Origin: CAZVFX01 sp964626565
GTDB taxonomy: Bacteria; Myxococcota_A; UBA9042; CAIXZC01
Reading direction: 5' to 3'
Assembly (NCBI GenBank): GCA_964626565.1
Contig: CAZVFX010000090.1
Coordinates: 1-28,463, forward strand
Length of the DNA stretch: 28,463 nt
A program made the translations under genes and the position numbers. Shown in pieces: positions 17,914-26,600 of this stretch (positions within the stretch are counted from its first letter, which is position 1; each line of letters opens with the position of its first letter). A model generated the notes under the pieces. It was given only the letters and a program-made list of their open reading frames with translations, had not been told where the DNA came from and did no database searches.

Positions 17914-18897
17914 ATGGGGGTGCGGATTACACCACGGCTGATTGCAAACGCGGCTGGTGCCGCGTTGCTGCGCCGGCCCGCGCCGCTTATGGTCGGCTGG
18001 GCCGTTACCAACCGGTGCAACTTGAGGTGTGGATATTGTCGCGCCTACGAGCAGGAAGGCGAGGAATTGGACACGGCCTCCTGCGTGCGCCTGCTCGGGG
18101 AGATGGCCGGGGCCGGCGTCGTGCGGGTGCAATTCACCGGCGGGGAACCCCTGCTCCGTGACGACCTGGGGGAGCTGCTCGGCGAAGCGCGCTCCCTGGG
18201 GTTGTTCACCACCGTGAGCACTAACGGCTGCCTGGTAGCGGAGAGGGTGAGACAGTTGGAATCCGTTGGCCGGCTCAACCTCAGTCTCGACGGAAAGGAA
18301 GCCAACAACGACGCGCTGCGGGGCGAGGGGAGTTTTAGCGCCATCATGCAGGCGCTCGATGCACTCCACAGGGTAAGAACTCCGTTCAAGTTCGTTACTG
18401 TGCTGAACAGCCGAAATCTGGGTGACATTCCGTTCATGCTGGACCTGGCTCGTAACAACAATACTGCTGTTCTGTTCCAGCCTGCGCTGCCCGAAATGCT
18501 GCGCAGCAGCGAACCTAATCCGGAGGCGCCGGGGGTTAGCGAGTTCAGGGAAGCGGTGGGTGGGCTGATAGCAGCCAGGAAAGCCGGCGCGCCTGTTGCC
18601 AACTCCATTGCAGCTCTCCGGCATCTTCGCAACTGGCCGAACGCGACGCCACTGCCTTGCGTCGGCGGCCTGGTGTTCTGTCGTCTGCGTCCCGATGGAA
18701 CCCTGGTTCACTGCCCACGAGGTCCGGTGTCTGAAGCGCCTCGCCCTGATGCGATGGAAATCGGATTTGAAGCCGCGTTCAAGGGGCTGGAGCGCCAGCC
18801 CTGCACAGGGTGCTGGTCCGCTCCCGTCGTTGAGGCCGCATGCGTCCTGTCCGCAAGGCCAAGTGCGGTGGTGAATCTGCTTAGCGGTTCACTTTGA
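17914..18897 (+). CDS. Radical SAM protein with SPASM-like Cys tail (rSAM 1)
   Basis: A 327-aa radical SAM enzyme. Cys35/Cys39/Cys42 in TNRCNLRCGYC hold the SAM [4Fe-4S] cluster, and FTGGEPLL at 74-81 binds the SAM amino group. The tail has Cys249, 256, 267, 297, 300 and 310, enough for an auxiliary cluster, but the spacing is not that of a textbook SPASM. GGAGG lies 7 bases before the ATG. It is related along its length to the protein at 19938-20948: both have an x-S-[IL]-A-x-L-R-H-[LI]-x-N-W-P block just before the tail Cys. Its last 17 bases overlap the 3' end of the opposite radical SAM gene. The substrate is unknown. Relatives with auxiliary clusters modify peptides or act on small molecules; no short precursor peptide is seen nearby. 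It is divergent from the DegT aminotransferase, 108 bases away. Confidence 0.9.
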   Translation: MGVRITPRLIANAAGAALLRRPAPLMVGWAVTNRCNLRCGYCRAYEQEGEELDTASCVRLLGEMAGAGVVRVQFTGGEPLLRDDLGELLGEARSLGLFTTVSTNGCLVAERVRQLESVGRLNLSLDGKEANNDALRGEGSFSAIMQALDALHRVRTPFKFVTVLNSRNLGDIPFMLDLARNNNTAVLFQPALPEMLRSSEPNPEAPGVSEFREAVGGLIAARKAGAPVANSIAALRHLRNWPNATPLPCVGGLVFCRLRPDGTLVHCPRGPVSEAPRPDAMEIGFEAAFKGLERQPCTGCWSAPVVEAACVLSARPSAVVNLLSGSL

Positions 18898-19876
18898 ACC
18901 GGGCCGCGAGTTTACGGGCGGCTACCGGTTCTATGAGCGTCATCGCCAGGGTTTGCTTCAGTCGGGAGGATGGAAATCTACACTCCCGACACAGCTCGAT
19001 CGTGCTTCTTTGTCCGGCTGCGTGAGCCGCCCTCATCGCGGCCATTGCCGATCCGTTCCATATCGATGGAATCCCCGCCTCCACAGCGTCCCCCAGAGGG
19101 TGCCTGCCCGCGGGGTCGAAACAGCAGGGCACAGCGGTTCCGTCCGCCAGTACCGCCATGCCCCGCCACAACCGGGGGCACGGCGTTCGGAGAGGTCTGT
19201 CCCCTGTTTTGGCCCCGCTCCCCGGGCGTCGCATCAGCCCTGCTCTGTCGTCGAATTTCTTGAAGCGAACTGCGTCGGCCGCGGGCTGCCACCGTTTTGC
19301 AAAGGCACGTTCTTCCCCCCGGTTTTCGTCCACGCACACCATTTGTACCATGGTGAAAGGGCGGCGCTGCTCCCGGGCCATTCGCAGGAACTCCTCCGCT
19401 CGCTGCTCAACTTCCACAAGGCTGGGTCCTGGCGGTCTCAGTTTCGCGTAGGTTTCCGGATTTGCCGCGTCGAGGCTCAGGGTGATCAAGTCCAGACCGG
19501 CGGCGATGAGGTCGCGCCCCAGTTCCGGCGTGAGCAAGGTGGCATTGGTCTGCAGATACACCGCCATTCCACGGTCCCTGGCCATGGCGATCAGATCGCA
19601 AATGGCCGGGTGCAACAGCGGTTCACCGCCCAGACTCAAGTCGACAAAGGAGGTCTGTCCCCGCACCTCGTCCAGCAGTGAAGCGAAGGCCCCGGAAGAG
19701 AGGTCTGTCCCCACGCTCTTGTCTTCGGAGCGCGGGCAGATGACGCACTGCTGATTGCACCGACTGGTGGATTCCACCACCAGCTCGATGGGGCCGGGAA
19801 TTCGGGAGGTCTGTCCCTTTGCAAAAGCTGACGAGGCGGTCAGGCGTTTCATCAGGTTCTGAATGGTTGACGGCAT
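18881..19876 (-). CDS. Radical SAM/SPASM domain protein (rSAM 2) with four embedded DNA motifs
   Basis: A 331-aa radical SAM enzyme. SAM cluster Cys40/44/47 in SRCNQQCVICP; GGEP at 83-86; a canonical SPASM tail with Cys233, Cys251-Cys252 (TAVPCCFD), an IWN motif and Cys296/Cys299 (LCRECRFP). I take the ATG at 19876, which has GGGAGG about 9 bases upstream, not the 60-codon longer open frame. Four GGGACAGACC motifs lie in sense orientation within the gene, in three different reading frames: GQTS (21-24), GTDLSS (56-61), RGQTS (72-76) and GDRPLR (225-230). All fall in loops outside the conserved core, as though short insertions were tolerated. It is divergent from rSAM 3, with 61 bases between their chosen starts, and its 3' end overlaps rSAM 1. 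Reaction unknown. Confidence 0.9.
   Translation of the reverse strand: MPSTIQNLMKRLTASSAFAKGQTSRIPGPIELVVESTSRCNQQCVICPRSEDKSVGTDLSSGAFASLLDEVRGQTSFVDLSLGGEPLLHPAICDLIAMARDRGMAVYLQTNATLLTPELGRDLIAAGLDLITLSLDAANPETYAKLRPPGPSLVEVEQRAEEFLRMAREQRRPFTMVQMVCVDENRGEERAFAKRWQPAADAVRFKKFDDRAGLMRRPGSGAKTGDRPLRTPCPRLWRGMAVLADGTAVPCCFDPAGRHPLGDAVEAGIPSIWNGSAMAAMRAAHAAGQRSTIELCRECRFPSSRLKQTLAMTLIEPVAARKLAARFKVNR
19190..19204 (-). repeat. GGGGACAGACCTCTC motif, copy 3 (in rSAM 2)
   Basis: Exact 15-base copy, read as Gly-Asp-Arg-Pro-Leu in the linker just before the SPASM tail. Confidence 0.8.
19649..19662 (-). repeat. GGGGACAGACCTCC motif, copy 4 (in rSAM 2)
   Basis: Twelve-base core GGGACAGACCTC preserved; read as Gly-Gln-Thr-Ser, a different frame from copy 3. 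Confidence 0.75.
19698..19712 (-). repeat. GGGGACAGACCTCTC motif, copy 5 (in rSAM 2)
   Basis: Exact 15-base copy, read as Gly-Thr-Asp-Leu-Ser, the third reading frame. It lies only about 50 bases from copy 4. Confidence 0.8.
19806..19817 (-). repeat. GGGACAGACCTC motif, copy 6 (in rSAM 2)
   Basis: Core copy preceded by AAA on the sense strand; read as Gly-Gln-Thr-Ser near residue 21, upstream of the SAM-binding domain. Confidence 0.75.
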
Positions 19877-19937
19877 GCGGGCGCACCTCCCGGGGTTCGG
19901 CCAGTATACAATAGACTGCTGCACAAAAGAATGTACA

Positions 19938-20948
19938 ATGGTCGATGTCATGAGACTGCTGAACAAGGTCGATGCCGGGGCACGTTTCGCCTGGACCCGC
20001 CTGCGCAAGGCGCGTATGCCCATCGTTGTCAGGTGGCAGACTACCAACCGCTGCACCGCGAAGTGCCGCTATTGCTCAATCTGGTCGAGTCCAGCCAATG
20101 AACTTACCACCGAAGAAGCGCGGCGGATGCTCACTGAGTTTCGTCAACTCGGCATGCGGAGACTCTGTTTTTCCGGCGGAGAACCGCTGCTGCGGAAAGA
20201 TATGGGCGAACTCATAGATTTTGCTCTGGGCCTCGGCGTTTCTCTCGAGATGAATTCCAACGGTACATTGCTGCACGAACATCTCGATACCCTCAGAAAG
20301 TTGGAGCTCACCAAGGTGAGCGTGGACGGCCCAGGAGAGGTACACGATGCGGTGAGACGGGCCGGCATTTACGATCGGATTATTGAGAACCTCGAACTTC
20401 TGAAGAAAGCAGGTGTTCGTTTCAGCCTCGCCACCACCCTGATGAGGGAGAACTCTACGGTGGCGGTGGTGGAGCACATGCTGGATCTCGCCCGGCGTTT
20501 CAACACTTTCGTGGCGTTCCAGCCGGTGGTTCCGACCACGCCGTGGGGCACCCGGGACATGAACAATATCGGCCCTGACCAGGAGCAGATGCGGTTGGTG
20601 GTCCAGCATCTCATAAAGTCGAAAAATCGTCACAGCCGGCTGATCAGGAACAGTCTTGCTGGGCTTCGCCATATCAGCAACTGGCCTGACTTTCCTCCTT
20701 TGGAGTGCACGGGGGGGCGGATCTTTGTAGTCGTCGAATCCAACGGCGACCTGTACGCGTGCGAACGCACTTCCTATCCTCCCCGCACCGTCTTTCCCAA
20801 CGTGCGATATGGTGTGGAGAGAGCCTTCGATAACATCGTCTTTCCCGACTGCGGCGGCTGTGGCTTCTGCGGCGCCCAGGAACTGAACTCGCTGTGGAAT
20901 CTGCGGTTTTCCGGTTGGCGTGAGGTAGCCAGAATAGTCGGCCGGTAG
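19938..20948 (+). CDS. Radical SAM protein with Cys-rich tail (rSAM 3)
   Basis: A 336-aa radical SAM enzyme. SAM cluster Cys39/43/46 in TTNRCTAKCRYCSIW; FSGGEPLL at 78-85; tail Cys257, 275, 305, 308 and 311 (PDCGGCGFC), which could bind an auxiliary cluster. It is a paralogue of rSAM 1, with the same fold order and the same S-L-A-G-L-R-H-I-S-N-W-P type block. The start is uncertain: ATG 19938 and ATG 19950 both begin sensible proteins, neither has a clear GGAGG, and an ATG at 19863 would overlap the divergent rSAM 2 gene. It stops 12 bases before the convergent oxidoreductase gene. No GGGGACAGACC motif is seen on its sense strand. Substrate unknown. Confidence 0.9.
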   Translation: MVDVMRLLNKVDAGARFAWTRLRKARMPIVVRWQTTNRCTAKCRYCSIWSSPANELTTEEARRMLTEFRQLGMRRLCFSGGEPLLRKDMGELIDFALGLGVSLEMNSNGTLLHEHLDTLRKLELTKVSVDGPGEVHDAVRRAGIYDRIIENLELLKKAGVRFSLATTLMRENSTVAVVEHMLDLARRFNTFVAFQPVVPTTPWGTRDMNNIGPDQEQMRLVVQHLIKSKNRHSRLIRNSLAGLRHISNWPDFPPLECTGGRIFVVVESNGDLYACERTSYPPRTVFPNVRYGVERAFDNIVFPDCGGCGFCGAQELNSLWNLRFSGWREVARIVGR

Positions 20949-20960
20949 CTTGTTTCCGGG

Positions 20961-23492
20961 TCAGAGACTCAAGTGAAGCAAGGTAGCGGCTGCGGTGTCC
21001 GCGGTTTCTCCTCTGGTCACCGGTTGGTCCGGGCAGAAGTTCGTGGGGGTGCACCCTTCCATGAGTCCCAGTTGGTAGATGAGTTGCACAAAAGGAAAAG
21101 ACCAGTGCGAACCGGGACCGGGAAGGTCGTTGAAGTAGGGTGCGCCCGGAGCGTTGTCAGGGTCGAGCCCCAGGCCACGGATGACGAAGGTGGCCAGCTC
21201 GGCACGGGTGAGTGACCCTTCGGGGCAGAAAAGCGGCGGATTGAGGGAGCAGCCTGAGGTCATTCCTTCTTTCACCAGCGCTTCAATCTCGGCGTAGGCC
21301 GGGTGAGAGGCCGGCACGTCCTGGAAAGTCGGGAACGGTGGGGGATTGGAGACGCTGATATCGAACAGCCGGGTGATCAGCACCGCTGCCCACATACGCA
21401 GAAGCGGGTCGCCTATGCCGAACTGCACGTCGCTGTAGCCCTGCATCACCTCGTGGGCGGCCAGCAGCTGGACGGCCTTCCAGTGGGGGTTGCTGCGGGG
21501 GACGTCCGCAAAACTCTGCAGAGCCAGGCGGCAGCCCTGGTCTAGAAGGTAGTCCTGGACCTGGAGCGGGTTCAGGTTGCGTGGTTGGATCCCCTTTGAG
21601 ACTGCCAGGCCCGCGATGGCTCCGACGGCCTGGCCGGTGAGCATGGTAATGGGCTGCAGGCGGATGGCGCCGTTGGCCAGGCGGGAGACCGACAGGTTCT
21701 TCTCCGCGACCAGAAAGCCGTCAACGTTCTGCGGAATGAACACCTCGAACGGCACCTGAAATGGCCCGCCCACAAACCCGGGCGGCACGTCTGCTTCCGA
21801 TTCCAGGTTGAGCTCGAGATGGGAGTTGCTGTTGCAGGCATGAAGGTCCACCGGATAGTCCCCGACCGCTAGAGCCGTGGAGAAATTGGTCACCGCCCGG
21901 GGCGGGCAGCCCCCACAGTGGACTTCCCTTCTGATCTCGCCCCCCGTCAGCGTTTTTTTGCCCACCAGCCTCCGGCTTTCCCGGACATACGGCATTACGG
22001 GAAAGTGTTTTTCGATTTCTTTGAACTGGGCGGGGATGTTATCGCACAGGTTGTCGGAAATGTTGTACTCGGTGTCGAATCCTTCGTCGTTGGCCACCGA
22101 CCAGTCAGCCTGGCCCTGCTGCTGCTGCATGTAGTAGAGGAACTGCACGGTTCTCAACTTAGCTTCACAGTGGATCTGCTTTCGTACTGAGGGGTGAAGA
22201 TCAGCCACCGAGAACGGATAGTCGTTGGCCCAGTTGACTCCGGTGCGGGAAATCAGCTCCGGGCTGGACGACATGTAACTGCCCGGGGCGCTGGAGTCGG
22301 GCATGCCCCGGTAGCCGGTGTGGGTGAGCCAGTCGGCAGGATAGTTGTTGGGCCCTGATAGCCAGTGGAATCCGCCGCTTTGTACAACGCCTTGGAATTT
22401 CGCCAAGACCTGGGCATCGAGCCCGGGAGGGGTTGAGGCCAACCACAGCTCCGGCGGAACTCCTCCCGGGTATTTGCGGATGACCGCGGTGTAGGTGTTG
22501 TCCTGCACGCACGCGGCGGGGTTTGTGTTGGGGCTTACCGAGTTACCGGCGCGGAACTGGGCGGGACTCAGCGGCAACAGGTCACCGTACTCTGTAGCGT
22601 CAATCACAAGGGCGGAAGAGAATTTATATATCGTCCCCCCGGTTTGTAGCGCTTCCACGCCCACCACCGTCGGTTTTCCGCCCGCATTCTCGCTGGACAC
22701 TGCAGTCACCCGGGTGCTCAGGTAGAGGTCGATGCCCGGTTCTCCGGCCAGCAGGCCTTCCAAGACCAGTCGCCCCACCTTCGGTTCGAAACACCGGGTG
22801 TCGTTGCTCCAATAACACGTACTGATCGACTTCCCCAGCGCTGAGTAGTGAGCCTTGATCAGGTCGATGAACTCCCTGTAGAACCCTGAATCCCGGTTGT
22901 GTCCCGCCTCGTCCATATTGGCCACTGCGGCTGCCGTCATTTGGCCGCCCACCCAGTCTGTTTCCTCCAGCAAGGCTACGTTCATTCCCAGGCGGGCCGC
23001 CTCCAGTGCCGCTGCAACGCCGCCGCTGCCCGCACCGGCAATGACGATGTCGTATGCCAGCTCCACCGGCTCGACCACCGGCGGAACGTCGGGCTCGTCG
23101 GGGGACGTTTCATCCTCGCCCTGCACGTCTGTGATGGCGTCTTCCGGGTCGCTGTTGTCCTGAATGGAAACGTCAATAACTTCAGGCTCTGCCGGCGGGA
23201 CATCCATCGCAGCAAGGTCCGGCGGTAGCGCGGCATCTGCGGCATCCGGCAGGGTCATGGCGTCCTCAGCCATAGTCTCCGCCGGGGCATCGACTGCGGA
23301 AATCGTGTCCGCTGCGGGAAGGATGTCCGTAGTTCCGGAATCGGCAAGGGAAATGCGCTTATCTGTGGAGGTGTCGGCCGGCACAAATCGAGGAGAGCCC
23401 GCATCGGTCAGCGAGCCGGTGTCGCTGCCGCAGTGGGAACTGAGGAAGACGATTGCAAGTGCAACTGGCGCAAACAGGATACCGCAACGCAT
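20961..23492 (-). CDS. Exported FAD-dependent oxidoreductase with C-terminal SLH-like repeats
   Basis: An 843-aa exported protein. Signal peptide ends SSHC-GS at Cys21; His at -1 is unusual for a lipobox, so lipidation is uncertain. A long acidic/Pro-rich linker (about 24-145) follows, as in the Cys-rich lipoproteins nearby. The FAD-binding Rossmann motif is IAGAGSGGVAAALEAA (about 151-166). DLHAC and LSVSRLANGAIRLQP...GQAVGAIAGLA match the FAD_oxidored family (PF12831 type). Three S-layer-homology-like repeats fill about 660-843, each starting F-x-D-[VL]-P with a later L-T-R or V-T-R-x-E motif; the last two carry extra Cys pairs. Substrate unknown. SLH repeats normally hold proteins to secondary cell-wall polymer or peptidoglycan; their pairing with a possible lipid anchor is odd. 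GGGAG lies about 10 bases before the ATG. Confidence 0.85.
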   Translation of the reverse strand: MRCGILFAPVALAIVFLSSHCGSDTGSLTDAGSPRFVPADTSTDKRISLADSGTTDILPAADTISAVDAPAETMAEDAMTLPDAADAALPPDLAAMDVPPAEPEVIDVSIQDNSDPEDAITDVQGEDETSPDEPDVPPVVEPVELAYDIVIAGAGSGGVAAALEAARLGMNVALLEETDWVGGQMTAAAVANMDEAGHNRDSGFYREFIDLIKAHYSALGKSISTCYWSNDTRCFEPKVGRLVLEGLLAGEPGIDLYLSTRVTAVSSENAGGKPTVVGVEALQTGGTIYKFSSALVIDATEYGDLLPLSPAQFRAGNSVSPNTNPAACVQDNTYTAVIRKYPGGVPPELWLASTPPGLDAQVLAKFQGVVQSGGFHWLSGPNNYPADWLTHTGYRGMPDSSAPGSYMSSSPELISRTGVNWANDYPFSVADLHPSVRKQIHCEAKLRTVQFLYYMQQQQGQADWSVANDEGFDTEYNISDNLCDNIPAQFKEIEKHFPVMPYVRESRRLVGKKTLTGGEIRREVHCGGCPPRAVTNFSTALAVGDYPVDLHACNSNSHLELNLESEADVPPGFVGGPFQVPFEVFIPQNVDGFLVAEKNLSVSRLANGAIRLQPITMLTGQAVGAIAGLAVSKGIQPRNLNPLQVQDYLLDQGCRLALQSFADVPRSNPHWKAVQLLAAHEVMQGYSDVQFGIGDPLLRMWAAVLITRLFDISVSNPPPFPTFQDVPASHPAYAEIEALVKEGMTSGCSLNPPLFCPEGSLTRAELATFVIRGLGLDPDNAPGAPYFNDLPGPGSHWSFPFVQLIYQLGLMEGCTPTNFCPDQPVTRGETADTAAATLLHLSL

Positions 23493-23595
23493 TCGGGCAA
23501 GCTCCCTCGGTCAATGGGTCCGGTGCAAAACTCGCATTCACATTGTGCCCCATTCGGTTGCCCCGGTCAAAGTCAGCGGGAAGGGAAAAGCAGGA

Positions 23596-23624
23596 TTGCG
23601 TGAGGGCAAAGCGTGTGGTTTAAT
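23596..23624 (+). promoter_or_regulatory. Possible sigma70-type promoter of the LamG lipoprotein gene
   Basis: TTGCGT (23596-23601) and TTTAAT (23619-23624) are exactly 17 bases apart. The -10 is good (5 of 6), the -35 weak (3 of 6). It lies 40 bases before the ATG at 23664. Confidence 0.4.
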
Positions 23625-23663
23625 GGCGGCGCTGCGGCATTCAAATGGCCTTGGGGGAAGACG

Positions 23664-26600
23664 ATGCGAAGAGTCGGCTGGATTCTGTTCCTGGTTGCTC
23701 AACTTGTCGCGTGTTCGAGCGATGCGGTGGACGTGGTGCCGGATGCTGTGGAGACTGCGGATTCGGCTCCGGCAGAGGTGGTGGAGGTGGTCATTCTGCC
23801 GGATGCCGTGACCGAGGATACCGGCCTGGAGCTGCCACCAATCGGGGACCTGGTTGTCGACTTCCCGACTCTCGAATGCGAGCCGGGAGAAGGGTGCTTC
23901 GGCGACGGTTGCAGCGACAACGACGAGTGTGACTCGGGATGGTGTGTGCAGCACATGGGCGAGAGTGTGTGCAGCAAGCATTGTGAGGCGGAGTGTCCGG
24001 CGGGGTGGACCTGCAAGCAGGTGAGCGCCACGGGCCCCGATGTGGTCTACATATGCGTGTCCAACCACGCCAACCTCTGCCGCCCCTGTTCCGGCGCCAA
24101 TGACTGCGAGAGTACCGGCGGAGCCGAGGATGCGTGCGTGAGTTACGGGGAGGGCGGGAACTTCTGCGGCGGGACGTGCCAGAAGACGGGGGATTGCCCT
24201 TGGGGGTTTTCGTGTCAGAACTCTCTCACTGTTGAGGGGGTGGAGGTGTTGCAGTGCGTGAACGACGCTGGTGTCTGCCCATGCACCGAGGCGTCAGTGG
24301 CCAGCGGCCTTTCCACTCCGTGCAAGGTGGAAAACGAATTCGGTCTCTGTGACGGCAAGCGGGTCTGCACCGACGACGGACTCGGGGATTGCGATGCACC
24401 TGTACCCGGGCCCGAGGTGTGCAACGGGCTGGACGATGACTGCAACGGTGAGATTGATGAACCCAATCTGGTCGACGGTCTTTATGTGCACGTGTGCGAC
24501 GATAGCAACGAGTGCACTGCAGACACCTGCTTCGGCGAAGAAGGATGCGGCAACGAAGCGGTGGCCGAAGGGGAGTGCAGCGACGGAGACCCCTGCACGG
24601 TGGCCGACCATTGCGAAGCAGGCGCCTGCGTCGCGGACGCGCTGGAGTGCGACGACGACAACCCTTGCACCGACAACGTCTGCACCGCCACCGGCGGCTG
24701 CGATTTCTACGCGAACACGCTTTCCTGCGATGATAGCAACGCCTGTACAGTGGCGGACGAGTGCGTCGACGGCGACTGCGTTGGAGTTTCGGTGTCTTGC
24801 GACTGCCTCGTGGACGCAGATTGTGAGACTCTGGAAGACGGCGACCTGTGCAACGGCACTTTGTTCTGTGATACAGAGCAGTTTCCGCACCAGTGTGCCG
24901 TGGCTTCGGATTCTGTCGTGGAGTGCCCGCAGCCGGAAGGGCTGGACGCTTTCTGTCTGCAGGCCCAATGCGAGCCGGCAACCGGCGAGTGCCTCTTTGT
25001 TCCGGACCACGAGGGCCTCGTTTGCGACAACGGGGACGCGTGCACTATTGGCGACAAGTGCGAGGCGGGAGTCTGCGCCGCCGGGGCGGGGGCCAACTGC
25101 AACGACGGCAATTTGTGTACTGACGATTCCTGCGATTCGACTGCCGGTTGCCTTCATCTGGACAACGAGGCGGCTTGCAACGACGGTGATGTGTGCACGA
25201 CACAGGACCAGTGCTCCGCCGGGGTCTGTGCCGGCGGCGCACTCCTCGTTTGCGACGACCAGGACGCGTGCAATGGCTTGGAAACGTGTGACCCGCAGGT
25301 GGGCTGCCTGCCCGGTGAGGTGCTGGTTTGCAACGACGGCAATGCCTGCAACGGGGTAGAAAGTTGCGATTCGGCCGCCGGCTGTGTGGGTGGGGGAGCT
25401 ATTTCGTGTGATGATGACAACCTGTGTACGGATGACGACTGCGATCCTGCAGAAGGCTGCATCCACCTGCCCAACCAGAACGCCTGTGACGACGGGAACG
25501 CCTGCACCACTGGAGATGTATGCGGCCAGGGAAAATGTGGTTATTCCGGCAGCCTGGAATGTCATGACGGCAATCCGTGCACCAACGATTCCTGCGACGC
25601 CGGCGCCGGTTGTGTCTTTAGCGTGGCCGATGGGGAGTGCTCAGATGGGGACCCCTGCACGGTCGGGGACCACTGCGACGACGGCGCGTGCATTCCCGGT
25701 TCGGTTCAGGACTGCGATGACGGAAATGTCTGCACCGATGATTCGTGTGACGCGGCCGGGTTGTGTTTGCACCAGCCCAACGACGAGACGTGCGACGATG
25801 CCAACGAATGTACTTTGGGCGACCACTGTTCAGGCGGGCTGTGCCAGGCAGCGCAGTTGCAGGATTGTGGAGACGGCAACCCCTGCACAGACGATTCATG
25901 TTCGCCGGCCGCCGGGTGCGTTTACGACGTGACCGCTGGCCCTTGCAGCGACGGCGATCCTTGCACCGTGGGCGACCAGTGCGAACTGGGTCTTTGCACA
26001 CCCGGCACGGTCCAGGATTGCGATGATGCCAATCCGTGTACCGATGACTATTGTGATGGTGACGGCTTATGTCAGCATGACCCGAACCAGGCCAACTGCG
26101 ATGACGGAAATGAGTGCACCGAGGGTGACCACTGTCAGGGCGGCGCCTGCCTGGTCGATGCGTTGGTGGACTGCGATGACGGCAACGAGTGCACCGACGA
26201 CGGTTGCGAACCTGCAGACGGCTGCTGGAATGTGGACAATGTCGCGGCCTGCGACGACGGCGACCTGTGCACCGCAGGCGACCAATGCTCTGAAGGGCAG
26301 TGTGTCCCGGGGGTGCCGGTAACCTGCGACGACGGGAACGTGTGCACCGACGATTCCTGTGTGCCGGCTGACGGCTGTTTGTTCGAGTCAAACCAGGCTC
26401 CCTGTGATGACGGCGAGTCCTGCACAGCTAACGACCTGTGCGCCGATGGCGTATGCGGTGGAGTCCCATGCGAGGATGCCGGAATGTACTGTGGAGCGCT
26501 GGGATGCGAGCCGTGCGGCTCGCTGGAGTTCGACGGCGTCGACGACCATGTGGTTGACGGTCCTACCTGGGGTGACCTCTCTGCGGATGCTACGGACGTG

